NCBI GenBank assembly: GCA_028714895.1
Contig: JAQTLM010000010.1
Location: forward strand, 40,389 to 104,388
Origin: Gallionella sp.
Lineage (GTDB): Bacteria; Pseudomonadota; Gammaproteobacteria; Burkholderiales; Gallionellaceae
Direction: 5' to 3'
Length of the DNA stretch: 64,000 nt
The translations under genes and the position numbers were made by a program. Positions 36,832 to 45,574 of the stretch are shown one piece after another (positions within the stretch are counted from its first letter, which is position 1; each line of letters starts with the position of its first letter). Under the pieces are notes generated by a model. It saw only the letters and a list, made by a program, of their open reading frames with translations, was not told the origin of the DNA and ran no database searches.

Positions 36832-38247
36832 CTAGATGCTGTAATACATGTCGAACTCGACCGGATGCGTGGTCATACGCAAACGGGTCACCTCGTCCAT
36901 CTTCAATGCGATGAAAGCATCGATGAAGTCGTTGGAGAACACGCCGCCGCGCGTCAGGAATTCGCGATCTTTGTCCAGATGGGCCAACGCTTCATCCAGC
37001 GAGCTGCACACGGTCGGGATCTTCGCGTCTTCTTCCGGCGGCAAGTCATACAGGTTTTTGTCGGCCGGATCGCCGGGGTGGATCTTGTTCTGGATGCCAT
37101 CCAGGCCGGCCATCATCAAGGCCGTGAAGCACAGATACGGGTTCGCGGTCGGATCCGGGAAGCGGGTCTCGATGCGGCGCGCCTTGTCGCTGGTCACATG
37201 CGGGATGCGGATCGAGGCGGAGCGGTTTTTCGCCGAGTAAGCCAGCTTGGTGGGCGCTTCGTAATGCGGAACCAGGCGCTTATAGGAGTTGGTGCCGGGG
37301 TTGCAGATCGCATTCAGCGCCTTGGCGTGCTTGATGATGCCGCCGATATAGTACAGCGCTGTGTCTGACAGACCGGCGTAACCGTTGCCCGCGAACGTGT
37401 TCTTGCCGTCTTTCCAGATCGACTGGTGCACATGCATGCCGGAACCGTTGTCGCCGACGATAGGCTTGGGCATAAAAGTGGCGGTCTTGCCATATTGGTG
37501 CGCGACGTTATGCACCACGTATTTCAATGCCTGAGTCTGGTCGGCGCGGCGCACCAGGGTGCTGAACTTGGTGCCGATTTCGCACTGTCCGGCGGTCGCC
37601 ACTTCGTGGTGATGCACTTCGACTTCGATGCCGATGTCTTCCAAAGCCAGGCACATCGCCGCGCGGATGTCGTTCAGGCTGTCGACCGGCGGAACCGGGA
37701 AATAGCCGCCCTTGACGGTCGGACGGTGGCCGGTGTTGCCGCCATCAAATTTCTCTGCGGAAGACCAGGCTGCCTCTTCGGAATTGATCTTGACGGAACA
37801 GCCGGACATATCGACATGCCAGTTCACCGAGTCAAAAATGAAAAATTCGGGCTCCGGGCCAAAAAAGGCGGTATCACCGATGCCGCTGGACTTCAGGTAG
37901 GCTTCGGCGCGCTTCGCGATGGAGCGCGGATCGCGGTCATAACCCTTGCCATCGGTCGGCTCCACCACGTCACAGGTAATCACCAGGGTGTTTTCGTCCA
38001 TGAACGGATCGAGATAGGCCGTCGCCGGATCCGGCATCAACAGCATGTCCGAGGCCTGGATACCCTTCCAGCCGGCGATGGAAGAACCATCGAATGCATG
38101 GCCGTCTTCGAATTTTTCCAACCCCACGTACTTGGCTGGCACGCCGACATGCTGCTCCTTGCCGCGCGTATCAGTAAAACGGAAATCCACGAACTTGACG
38201 TCATGGTCTTTAATCATCTTCAACACATCATTTACCGACATCGACAT
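36832..38247 (-). CDS. glnA: Glutamine synthetase type I
   Basis: 471 residues from ATG 38245-38247 with CGGGAG before it. Typical GSI-beta motifs: the beta-grasp start ([18 protein letters not shown]), [17 protein letters not shown] [28 protein letters not shown], and the adenylylation loop NLYDLPPEE whose tyrosine is modified by GlnE. It makes glutamine from glutamate and ammonium. A sigma-54/NtrC promoter lies upstream, and a terminator follows. Confidence 0.98.
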   Translation of the reverse strand: MSMSVNDVLKMIKDHDVKFVDFRFTDTRGKEQHVGVPAKYVGLEKFEDGHAFDGSSIAGWKGIQASDMLLMPDPATAYLDPFMDENTLVITCDVVEPTDGKGYDRDPRSIAKRAEAYLKSSGIGDTAFFGPEPEFFIFDSVNWHVDMSGCSVKINSEEAAWSSAEKFDGGNTGHRPTVKGGYFPVPPVDSLNDIRAAMCLALEDIGIEVEVHHHEVATAGQCEIGTKFSTLVRRADQTQALKYVVHNVAHQYGKTATFMPKPIVGDNGSGMHVHQSIWKDGKNTFAGNGYAGLSDTALYYIGGIIKHAKALNAICNPGTNSYKRLVPHYEAPTKLAYSAKNRSASIRIPHVTSDKARRIETRFPDPTANPYLCFTALMMAGLDGIQNKIHPGDPADKNLYDLPPEEDAKIPTVCSSLDEALAHLDKDREFLTRGGVFSNDFIDAFIALKMDEVTRLRMTTHPVEFDMYYSI

Positions 38248-38334
38248 AGCTTTCTCCCGCAAGAATACGAAAATTAAAAATTAAACAACCGCTCAACTGA
38301 AATCCGGAATCCGTAATTTTATACAAATAGAGCA

Positions 38335-38352
38335 TCGCACGAAGCGTGCCAA
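38335..38352 (-). promoter_or_regulatory. Sigma-54 promoter of glnA
   Basis: Minus strand TTGGCACGCTTCGTGCGA: GG at 38349-38350 and GC at 38337-38338, ten bases between, as needed for RpoN. Consensus is TGGCACG-N4-TTGC. Start near 38326, leader about 80 bases. A TATAAAAT at about 38315-38322 could belong to an additional sigma-70 promoter. Confidence 0.75.
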
Positions 38353-38413
38353 CTCTTCACACATGGCAGAACGGCATTGTGCCATAAGGCAATCGTGCGG
38401 CACACAAAATATT

Positions 38414-38430
38414 TGCACCTAAAATGGGCA
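38414..38430. promoter_or_regulatory. NtrC binding site upstream of glnA
   Basis: TGCACC-TAAAA-TGGGCA matches the NtrC palindrome TGCACC-N5-GGTGCA in ten of twelve defined positions. It lies roughly 95 bases upstream of the predicted sigma-54 start, the normal enhancer distance. A second dyad TGGCA...TGCCA at 38364-38384 lies between. Confidence 0.6.
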
Positions 38431-38448
38431 TAACAGGCCACTTACGCA

Positions 38449-39639
38449 CTAATTTTGTGCATGGCTGCGATGGATATGAATGGCACGGAATAACTCATCA
38501 TCGCACACCAGTTCATCGCAGCGTGCCTGCAATGCATCGGCCTGCCCGGCCTGCTGACTGGCGGCGGCCAGGTATATCTCAGCATCGACTTTACCGTCCA
38601 GATAGTGAAATACCACGCGATTATCCAGCAAGCTCGGATCCTCCAGCCGCTCGACCAGATGCGCCAGCAAACCGGGGCGACCGGGCAGATGTGCGTTAGG
38701 TTTGGCTTGCAGGTCATCTTCCGGATCGATGTGCACCATCACATCCATCACATGATGATTGTTGAGTACGGCATGCCGCGCCGATTCGGCAATGTAATGC
38801 CCTTCTGACACGCTGATCTTGGGATCAACCACGATATGCGCGTCAACCAATGCATTGTCGGCCATTTTGCGCGTGCGTAACTCATGCAGTGCCCGCACGC
38901 CATGGGTATTGAGCAAAGTTTGCCGGATTGCCTCGACCTCCTCCGCATCCAGCCCGGTGTCGATCAATTCCGCCATCGCCTCCAAAGCCAGCTTGCCGCC
39001 CATATGCGCGATCATCACCCCCACCACCGCAGCGGCGAGCAAATCGAAGAAGGTATAGCCAAGCAGGTTGCCGACGATCCCGACGATAACCACCAATGAC
39101 GACGCCGCATCCGAACGCGCATGCCATGCGTTGGCCACCAGCATCTGCGAGCGTACCCGCTTGGCCACCGCCAGCATGTAACGGAACATGCCCTCCTTGG
39201 CGACCAATGCGATAACCGCGATGGCAAGCGCGACCGGATTAACCGCCTGTAACGCCTCGGGGTGTTGCAGGCGCATCGCGGCAGCCACCAGCAGCACCAC
39301 GCCGAGCACCGCCAGGAATGTGCCCAGAATAAGCGTTGCGGCGGTTTCCACCCGCGCGTGCCCATAAGGATGATCAGCGTCGGCGTGGCGGTTGCCGTGA
39401 CGATTTGCGTACAACACCAGCACATCGGACAGCAAATCTGACAGCGAGTGCAAGCCATCGGACATCAAGGCTTGCGAATGCGCGAAAAATCCGCCCACGA
39501 CCTGCAAGAAAGTCAGCAGCAAATTGATGACAATACTCACCCACGTGCTTTTTTGCGCGGCGGCAAAACGTTCCGGGTGCATCGGCTCAAAAGCCCCGTT
39601 ATCTGTCTGGGGTTGATGTAGGTGGGTGTGATTTTTCAT
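38449..39639 (-). CDS. Cation diffusion facilitator family metal exporter
   Basis: 396 residues. The N-terminal part has six predicted helices, with metal-site motifs HSQALMSDGLHSLSDLLSD and HARSDAASSLVV; the C-terminal cytoplasmic metal-binding domain (about 215-300) contains DPKISVSEGHYIAESAR. A further tail of about 90 residues follows, longer than in FieF or ZitB. It exports divalent metal (zinc, iron or manganese) by proton antiport; the metal cannot be told from sequence. Single gene, no clear operon partner. Confidence 0.9.
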   Translation of the reverse strand: MKNHTHLHQPQTDNGAFEPMHPERFAAAQKSTWVSIVINLLLTFLQVVGGFFAHSQALMSDGLHSLSDLLSDVLVLYANRHGNRHADADHPYGHARVETAATLILGTFLAVLGVVLLVAAAMRLQHPEALQAVNPVALAIAVIALVAKEGMFRYMLAVAKRVRSQMLVANAWHARSDAASSLVVIVGIVGNLLGYTFFDLLAAAVVGVMIAHMGGKLALEAMAELIDTGLDAEEVEAIRQTLLNTHGVRALHELRTRKMADNALVDAHIVVDPKISVSEGHYIAESARHAVLNNHHVMDVMVHIDPEDDLQAKPNAHLPGRPGLLAHLVERLEDPSLLDNRVVFHYLDGKVDAEIYLAAASQQAGQADALQARCDELVCDDELFRAIHIHRSHAQN

Positions 39640-39722
39640 GCCGGTTACGCTAATATGTGCCTGTAACCGTGCAGCATATCATCTGCGCCAAATTCGTTAA
39701 ACAACGCTATGAAAGAAACGAG

Positions 39723-40175
39723 ATGGGGAAAATTACCGCCATTCTGCAAGCCGCACAACAACGCGCCAAAGAAATGAATTTGCCCTATGAGGGCGCGCTG
39801 TACCCCGACGAGGCTTATGAAGTGTTGCATTCCGCGCCCGGCGCCAAGCTGGTGGATGTGCGCAGCCGCGCTGAACTGGACTGGGTCGGTCGCATACCCG
39901 ACGCCGCAGAAATCGAATGGGCCATCTATCCGGGCATGAAACCCAATCCGCATTTTATTACTCAGCTCGAGCAGCAGGTGGATAAGGAAGCCTTGACGCT
40001 ATTCATATGCCGCAGCGGGATGCGCTCCAATGCCGCCGCAACTGCCGCTACTAAAGCCGGTTACAGCGACTGCTACAACGTACTGGAAGGTTTCGAGGGC
40101 GAAAAGGATGCGGATGAGCACCGCAACATACTGGGCGGCTGGCGCGCGGCCGGATTGCCCTGGGAACAGAGTTAA
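39723..40175 (+). CDS. Rhodanese-like domain protein
   Basis: 150 residues from ATG 39723 (MGKITAILQAAQQRAKEMNL). A single rhodanese domain holds the substrate-binding LVDVRSRAELDWVGRIP and the active-site loop FICRSGMRSNAAA, whose cysteine carries persulfide sulfur. It may take part in thiosulfate or sulfur-carrier chemistry. Cytoplasmic, no signal peptide. It is divergent from the CDF gene and convergent with xthA. Confidence 0.88.
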   Translation: MGKITAILQAAQQRAKEMNLPYEGALYPDEAYEVLHSAPGAKLVDVRSRAELDWVGRIPDAAEIEWAIYPGMKPNPHFITQLEQQVDKEALTLFICRSGMRSNAAATAATKAGYSDCYNVLEGFEGEKDADEHRNILGGWRAAGLPWEQS

Positions 40176-40212
40176 TCGCTGTTCTGGTACTAGGGCACGA
40201 CGCGACGCGCCC

Positions 40213-40977
40213 CTACGTGTAATCGACAATCAGCGGCGCATGATCGGAAAAGTGTTGCGCCTTGTAGATGGCCGCCGCCTGCGCTCTTGCGGCGATACCG
40301 GGCGTGGCGATCTGATAATCGATGCGCCAGCCGACATCCTTGGCCCAAGCCTGGCCGCGATTCGACCACCAGGTGTATGCCGCCAATTCGGGATGCACCC
40401 CGCGAAATACATCGACAAAACCGGCTTCATCGAATAACCCGGTCAACCAGGCGCGTTCTTCGGGCAGGAAGCCGGAATTTTTCTGATTGCCGCGCCAGTT
40501 CTTCAGGTCGATTTCCTGGTGCGCGATGTTCCAGTCGCCGCAGACCAACACTTCGCGCCCGCTGGCGCGTAATGCCCGCAAATGCGGCAAGAACGCCACC
40601 ATGAACTTGAATTTCACGGCCTGCCGCTCCTCGCCGCTGGAGCCGGACGGCAAATACAGCGATACCACGCTGAAGCCGGCAAAATCCGCGCACAGGTAGC
40701 GTCCCTCGGCATCAAATTCGGCAATACCCAAACCGGCCGTAACTTGCTGCGGTTTTTCACGGCAATAGATGCCCACGCCGCTATACCCCTTCTTTTCCGC
40801 ATAATGAAAATAGCCGCGATAACCGGCCGGCGCGAGCATCTGCTGCGTCATGTCGGCTGCCTGCGCCCTGAGCTCCTGCAGGCAGACGATGTCGGCATCC
40901 TGCTCGTCGAGCCAGGCGAAAAAGCCCTTGTTTGCCGCGGAACGGATGCCGTTCAGATTGATCGTGATGATGCGCAT
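40213..40977 (-). CDS. xthA: Exodeoxyribonuclease III
   Basis: 254 residues from ATG 40975-40977 (MRIITINLNGIRSA). Endonuclease/exonuclease/phosphatase fold with IVCLQELRAQ, VCGDWNIAHQEIDLKN, and the C-terminal GWRIDYQIAT and FSDHAPLIVDY. It cuts DNA at abasic sites and removes 3' blocks during base excision repair. Divergent from pyrE. It belongs to the ExoA/XthA type. Confidence 0.93.
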   Translation of the reverse strand: MRIITINLNGIRSAANKGFFAWLDEQDADIVCLQELRAQAADMTQQMLAPAGYRGYFHYAEKKGYSGVGIYCREKPQQVTAGLGIAEFDAEGRYLCADFAGFSVVSLYLPSGSSGEERQAVKFKFMVAFLPHLRALRASGREVLVCGDWNIAHQEIDLKNWRGNQKNSGFLPEERAWLTGLFDEAGFVDVFRGVHPELAAYTWWSNRGQAWAKDVGWRIDYQIATPGIAARAQAAAIYKAQHFSDHAPLIVDYT

Positions 40978-41045
40978 GAAAATTTCCGGTGAGTGAGGGC
41001 GCGCCATTATAATGACGCCCATTGACTCAACCTGTGCCGATTACC

Positions 41046-41693
41046 ATGTTTAATTTCAGGCAGGATTTCATCCGCTTTGCCGTACAGCAAAAAGTGTTGT
41101 GCTTCGGCGAATTCCAGACCAAGGCCGGAAGGCTCTCACCGTATTTTTTCAATGCCGGACTGTTCAATGACGGCGCGGCATTGAGGAACCTGTCGCAGTT
41201 TTACGCGCAGGCCATCCTTGCTTCAGCGGTGCCATTCGACATGCTGTTCGGCCCGGCCTACAAGGGCATCCCGCTGGCTGCCGGAACCGCCATCGCGCTG
41301 GCCGAGCAGGGGCGCAACGTGCCCTATTGCTATAACCGCAAGGAGGCCAAGGACCACGGCGAAGGCGGCACGACGGTGGGTGCTGCGTTGCAGGGCCGGG
41401 TGCTGATCATCGACGATGTGATCTCCGCCGGCACCTCGGTGCGCGAATCCATCGAGCTGATTCGCGCGGCTGGCGCCGAGCCTTGTGGCGTGGTGATCGC
41501 ACTGGATCGCATGGAGCGCGGGCAAAGCGAGCTTTCCGCCGTGCAGGAAGTGCAACGCAACTATGGCATTCCGGTGGTGTCTATCGCCACACTGGATGAC
41601 CTGCTCGACTATTTGCAGGGTGAAGCGGAGATGGTGCAGAATCTGGCCACCGTGCAATCTTATCGTGATCGTTATGGAGTGAAAAATGACTAA
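41046..41693 (+). CDS. pyrE: Orotate phosphoribosyltransferase
   Basis: 215 residues from ATG 41046 ([15 protein letters not shown]). The PRPP-binding motif [13 protein letters not shown] and the flexible loop [11 protein letters not shown] identify it. It joins orotate and PRPP to give OMP in pyrimidine synthesis. A TATAAT at 41007-41012 is a likely -10 with a leader of about 27 bases. It overlaps the following DUF4124 gene by eight bases. Confidence 0.96.
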   Translation: MFNFRQDFIRFAVQQKVLCFGEFQTKAGRLSPYFFNAGLFNDGAALRNLSQFYAQAILASAVPFDMLFGPAYKGIPLAAGTAIALAEQGRNVPYCYNRKEAKDHGEGGTTVGAALQGRVLIIDDVISAGTSVRESIELIRAAGAEPCGVVIALDRMERGQSELSAVQEVQRNYGIPVVSIATLDDLLDYLQGEAEMVQNLATVQSYRDRYGVKND

Positions 41694-42294
41694 ATTTAAA
41701 CTATTAGCTGCATTTATTGCCGGCATCGCTTTCAGCTTTCCTGTTGCGGCGAAGATGTATAAATGGGTGGACGATAAAGGCACGACGCATTACGGCGAAA
41801 CCATCCCGCCGGAATATGCCAACAAGGATCGTAGTGAACTGGGCAAGTCCGGACGCGTGATAGAAAAGAAGGAGGTGCTCACTCCCGAAGAGCGCCGTGC
41901 CAGTGAACAAGCTGACACCAAGAAACGCGCCGATGAAGAAGCCGCACTGGAGCGGAAGCGCCGTGACAAGGCACTGGTCAACACCTACAGCAATGAAAAA
42001 GAAATCGATCTGGCGCGCAACCGCAATCTGCAACAGATTGAAGCGCGCATCAACAGCATCAACTCACAGTTGAAAATGGCCAACGACAATTTACTGGCAT
42101 TCCAAAAAGAAGCTGAGGCTCTCGCCAAAGCCGGTAAAAAAATCCATCCTAACTTGCAGGAAGACCTGAAGGAATCGCAGGAACGACTGGCCAAACTGCA
42201 ACAGGATCTGGAAAAAGCCAAGGCAGAAAAAGCAACCTTGGATGCGCGTTATGATGCCGACAAGGCACGCTACAAGGAATTGACCGGCAAGTAA
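41686..42294 (+). CDS. DUF4124 domain-containing periplasmic protein
   Basis: 202 residues. Signal peptide ([18 protein letters not shown]), DUF4124 domain ([20 protein letters not shown]), then a coiled-coil reaching the C-terminus (about 65-200, [20 protein letters not shown] and [20 protein letters not shown]). Function unknown. It overlaps pyrE, so it is translated from the same message. The paralogue between glnA and ntrB has the same layout. Confidence 0.88.
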   Translation: MTKFKLLAAFIAGIAFSFPVAAKMYKWVDDKGTTHYGETIPPEYANKDRSELGKSGRVIEKKEVLTPEERRASEQADTKKRADEEAALERKRRDKALVNTYSNEKEIDLARNRNLQQIEARINSINSQLKMANDNLLAFQKEAEALAKAGKKIHPNLQEDLKESQERLAKLQQDLEKAKAEKATLDARYDADKARYKELTGK

Positions 42295-42327
42295 TTACCC
42301 CAACCGGCATAGCCGGAACCAAATAAG

Positions 42328-42410
42328 TAGCCTGGATGAAGCGTAGCGGAATCCGGGGGAGTATCCAGCAAGCCCCCCGGATTCCGGCCTTCGGCCTGCA
42401 TCCAGACTAC
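42328..42410. repeat. GTAGCCTGGATG inverted repeat between converging genes
   Basis: Outer arms GTAGCCTGGATG (42328-42339) and CATCCAGACTAC (42399-42410) match in eleven of twelve bases; inner arms CGGAATCCGGGG/CCCCGGATTCCG add to the fold. It is a dispersed repeat common in Betaproteobacteria and lies between the DUF4124 gene and the carbonic anhydrase gene, which converge. Confidence 0.75.
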
Positions 42411-42454
42411 AGATTTACTCTGTGTTCTCCATGGATGAGCGGCTTTTTATAGAA

Positions 42455-43084
42455 TTACAGCACTTCAAAGCGGCGGGTAGCTGCGTTATAACCCAGCAAC
42501 TCGCCGCGCTCGATATCGAAATACCAGCCATGCAACGCGAGCGTACATTGTTCGACGCGCTCGCGTATCCAGTGAAAAGTCATCAAATTATCCAGTGAAA
42601 CCAGGATCGCCTGCTGCTCGCAGGCGCACTGATGCGCCGCACTACCGGCATCCGCGAATTCCCGGCTTACCCGTTCCCGTGCGGCATCGGCTATCCCCAT
42701 CCATTCTGAAATGAACGCGTCTTCTTTTTGCATATCGCCTTCCAGCAGGGCGCGAATGCCGCCGCAATGCGCATGTCCCAATACGATAAGGTGCTCGACA
42801 TTCAGCTTGCGCACGCCGAACTCCAGCGCGGCGCTGGTGCCGTGATAGTGCCCCTGATTTTCTGCGGGAGGAACGAGATTGGCTACATTGCGAATGACAA
42901 ACAGGTCGCCCGGCGCGCAGTCCAAGATCAAAGCCGGATCGACGCGCGCATCGCAGCAGGCAACCACCAGAGTTTTGGGCATCTGACCCTGTTCGACCAG
43001 TTCACGAAACAGCGCATCGTCCTTGGCGAAATGCCTTTCGCGGAAGCGTGAAAAACCCTCGATGAGCTGCTTGGGCGAACTCAT
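42455..43084 (-). CDS. Beta-class carbonic anhydrase
   Basis: 209 residues from ATG 43082-43084, overlapping the purC stop as ATGA. Zinc ligands are Cys44 in [10 protein letters not shown] and His104/Cys107 in GHAHCGG, with the catalytic Asp45-Arg47 pair. It interconverts CO2 and bicarbonate in the cytoplasm. It is the last gene of a run that begins with cbbM, which makes a role in carbon supply for RuBisCO or for the carboxylases very likely. Confidence 0.95.
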   Translation of the reverse strand: MSSPKQLIEGFSRFRERHFAKDDALFRELVEQGQMPKTLVVACCDARVDPALILDCAPGDLFVIRNVANLVPPAENQGHYHGTSAALEFGVRKLNVEHLIVLGHAHCGGIRALLEGDMQKEDAFISEWMGIADAARERVSREFADAGSAAHQCACEQQAILVSLDNLMTFHWIRERVEQCTLALHGWYFDIERGELLGYNAATRRFEVL

Positions 43085-43965
43085 GCGCCAGTCAGGCGTT
43101 GCGCCGCTTCGCGATATTTGTCGGCGGTCTTTTGCAGCACCTCCTGCGGGATATGCGGCGCGGGCGCTTGCTTGTTCCAACCCGATGATTCCAGCCAGTC
43201 GCGCACGAACTGCTTGTCGAAACTGGGCGGGTTGCTGCCCACCTGATATTGATCGGCCGGCCAGAAACGCGAAGAGTCCGGCGTAAGCGCCTCGTCGATC
43301 AAATACAGCTTGCCCGCTTCGTCCACACCAAATTCGAATTTGGTGTCGGCGATGATGATGCCTTTGCTTGCCGCATAATTTGCCGCTTCGGTATAGAGCG
43401 CCAGTGTCGCATCGCGCACTTCGTTCGCGCGTGCTTCGCCGAGCAATTCAATGGTCTGCGCAAAAGAAATATTCTCATCGTGATCGCCGACCGCCGCCTT
43501 GGTGGACGGCGTAAACAAAGGCTGCGGCAGTTTTTCTGCCTCGCGCAGCCCGTCAGGCAATTTAATCCCGCATACCGCGCCGGTTTTTTGATAATCCTTC
43601 CAGCCGGAGCCGGCCAGATAGCCGCGCACAATCGCCTCGATCGGCAACGGCTTGAGTTTCCTGGTGACGAAGGCGCGCCCCTTCACCTGCGCTTGCTCCT
43701 GCTCACCCTTGACCACCGACTCGGGCGCGATACCGGTCAAGTGATTCGGAATGACATGCTGCAATTTGTCGAACCAGAAGTTCGACACGCGGGTCAGCAC
43801 TTCACCCTTGCCCGGGATCGGATCGGGCAAGATCACGTCGAAGGCGGAGAGTCGGTCAGTCTGCACGATCAACAAATGCTGATCGTCCACTTCGTAGAGA
43901 TCGCGCACCTTGCCACGGTGTAACAGCGGCAGGCTGGTCAGATTGGATTCATGCAATACGGGCAT
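43081..43965 (-). CDS. purC: Phosphoribosylaminoimidazole-succinocarboxamide synthase
   Basis: 294 residues from ATG 43963-43965, with AAGGAAATCC in front. SAICAR synthetase motifs are clear: [67 protein letters not shown] and [13 protein letters not shown]. It joins CAIR and aspartate in purine synthesis, directly after the PurE step encoded upstream. It is of the long 290-residue type. Separated from purE by a palindrome. Confidence 0.96.
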   Translation of the reverse strand: MPVLHESNLTSLPLLHRGKVRDLYEVDDQHLLIVQTDRLSAFDVILPDPIPGKGEVLTRVSNFWFDKLQHVIPNHLTGIAPESVVKGEQEQAQVKGRAFVTRKLKPLPIEAIVRGYLAGSGWKDYQKTGAVCGIKLPDGLREAEKLPQPLFTPSTKAAVGDHDENISFAQTIELLGEARANEVRDATLALYTEAANYAASKGIIIADTKFEFGVDEAGKLYLIDEALTPDSSRFWPADQYQVGSNPPSFDKQFVRDWLESSGWNKQAPAPHIPQEVLQKTADKYREAAQRLTGA

Positions 43966-43981
43966 TGGATTTCCTTGGTCG

Positions 43982-44009
43982 GTAGTGGTACGGCGCGCCG
44001 TACCACTAC
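43982..44009. repeat. Perfect 28-base palindrome containing the purE stop
   Basis: Two complementary 14-base arms (43982-43995 GTAGTGGTACGGCG and 43996-44009) meet without a loop. The purE stop TAG is at 44006-44008 inside the right arm, and purC begins 17 bases beyond the left arm. It could fold in RNA or bind a dimeric protein; more likely a dispersed repeat. Confidence 0.7.
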
Positions 44010-44503
44010 GATAAAATAGGCAATGCGGTTGCCGCAATTGCCGCCGCCTGTTGCTTGCGGTACTCGGCCAGCTTCTGCGCCAGTTGCGCATCGTGCAAGG
44101 CCAGCATCGCAACGGCGAACAGTCCGGCGTTTGCCGCCCCCGCCTCGCCGATCGCAAAGGTCGCCACCGGGATACCCTTGGGCATTTGCACGGTGGATAG
44201 CAGCGAGTCCATCCCCTTCAGATATTTGGATGGAATCGGCACACCCAGCACCGGCAATGTGGTCTTGCCGGCAATCACGCCGGCCAGATGCGCGGCGCCG
44301 CCGGCGCCGGCGATAAAACACTGCACGCCCTGCGCGCTGATTTCCTTGATGTAATCGAACAGCAGGTCGGGGGAACGATGCGCGGAAATCACCCGCGCAT
44401 CATAAGCCACGCCGAAATCCTGCAGAGCACGCGCGGCCTGCTGCATGATTTCCCAGTCGTTGGCGCTGCCCATCACGATGGAAACCAGTGGCTTGTTGCC
44501 CAT
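44006..44503 (-). CDS. purE: N5-carboxyaminoimidazole ribonucleotide mutase (class I PurE)
   Basis: 165 residues with [33 protein letters not shown] and [19 protein letters not shown], the substrate-binding loops of PurE. The sequence fits class I, which moves the carboxyl group of N5-CAIR and needs PurK; purK is not next to it. It starts three bases past the fbp stop, so it is part of the carbon-fixation run. Confidence 0.95.
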   Translation of the reverse strand: MGNKPLVSIVMGSANDWEIMQQAARALQDFGVAYDARVISAHRSPDLLFDYIKEISAQGVQCFIAGAGGAAHLAGVIAGKTTLPVLGVPIPSKYLKGMDSLLSTVQMPKGIPVATFAIGEAGAANAGLFAVAMLALHDAQLAQKLAEYRKQQAAAIAATALPILS

Positions 44504-44506
44504 GCT

Positions 44507-45508
44507 CTATGCCTCCTTGTGGTAGCGGACAATACGCTCGACTTCGTTCTTCGAGCCGAGAATCACCGGCACGCGCTGATGCAGTCCGGAAGGACTGACG
44601 TCCATGATGCGCTCGTAACCGGTGGAAGCCACCCCGCCCGCCTGTTCGACGATGAAAGACATCGGGTTCGCCTCGTACAGCAGGCGCAGCTTGCCGGCCT
44701 TGGCGGGGTCCTTGGTATCCTTGGGGTACATGAACACACCGCCGCGTATCAGGATGCGGTGTACTTCGGCCACCATCGACGCGACCCAACGCATATTGAA
44801 ATTGGCACCGCGCGGCCCGTTTGTGCCGGCAACGCATTCTTCCACATAACGCTGCACCGGTTTTTCCCAGTGACGCTCGTTGGAAGCGTTGATGGCAAAC
44901 TCACGCGTATCCTCGGTAATTTTCATGTTCGGATGGGTCAGCATGAATTCGCCGATGTCGCCGTCCAGCGTAAAGCCGTTCACGCCGTGTCCGCTGGTAA
45001 TCACCAGCATGGTCGACGGGCCGTACAGCGCGTAACCGGCGCAAACCTGCGTGGTTCCGGGTTGCAGAAAGTCCTCCGCCGTCGGGTTTTCAATTCCCTT
45101 GGGCGCGCGCAGGATCGAAAAAATCGTGCCTACGGAAATATTCACGTCGATGTTGGAAGAACCGTCGAGCGGATCGAATACCAGCAAGTACTTGCCCTTC
45201 GGATACCTGGCTGGAATAGGATAGACATCATCCATTTCCTCGGAAGCCATCGCGGCCAGGTGGCCTGCCCATTCGGTTGATTTGATAAAAATTTCGTTGG
45301 TGATGATATCCAGTTTCTTCTGGGTTTCGCCCTGCACATTCTCACTGCCCGCGCTGCCCAACACGCCGATCAGCGCCCCTTTGTTGACATCATGCGCGAT
45401 CTGCTTGCAGGCAATCACGATGTCGCTGACCAAACCGGTGAAATTGCCGCTCGCCCCCGGGATGGTGCGTTGTTCTTCGATGATGAACTGGATCAAACTT
45501 TTACTCAT
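44507..45508 (-). CDS. fbp: Fructose-1,6-bisphosphatase class I
   Basis: 333 residues with the metal site [19 protein letters not shown] and the substrate region YVGSMVAE-like [15 protein letters not shown], ending with GSKNEVERI. It removes phosphate from C1 of fructose bisphosphate; next to cbbM it also serves the Calvin cycle and may act on sedoheptulose bisphosphate, which is not shown. It lies 66 bases behind cbbO. No phosphoribulokinase is in the window. Confidence 0.96.
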   Translation of the reverse strand: MSKSLIQFIIEEQRTIPGASGNFTGLVSDIVIACKQIAHDVNKGALIGVLGSAGSENVQGETQKKLDIITNEIFIKSTEWAGHLAAMASEEMDDVYPIPARYPKGKYLLVFDPLDGSSNIDVNISVGTIFSILRAPKGIENPTAEDFLQPGTTQVCAGYALYGPSTMLVITSGHGVNGFTLDGDIGEFMLTHPNMKITEDTREFAINASNERHWEKPVQRYVEECVAGTNGPRGANFNMRWVASMVAEVHRILIRGGVFMYPKDTKDPAKAGKLRLLYEANPMSFIVEQAGGVASTGYERIMDVSPSGLHQRVPVILGSKNEVERIVRYHKEA

Positions 45509-45574
45509 GTTGCTTTCCTCGTTAAGATTTTCAATTGGTGTGATTTTACCGCTTTTACGCGTTGCTCCATACGG

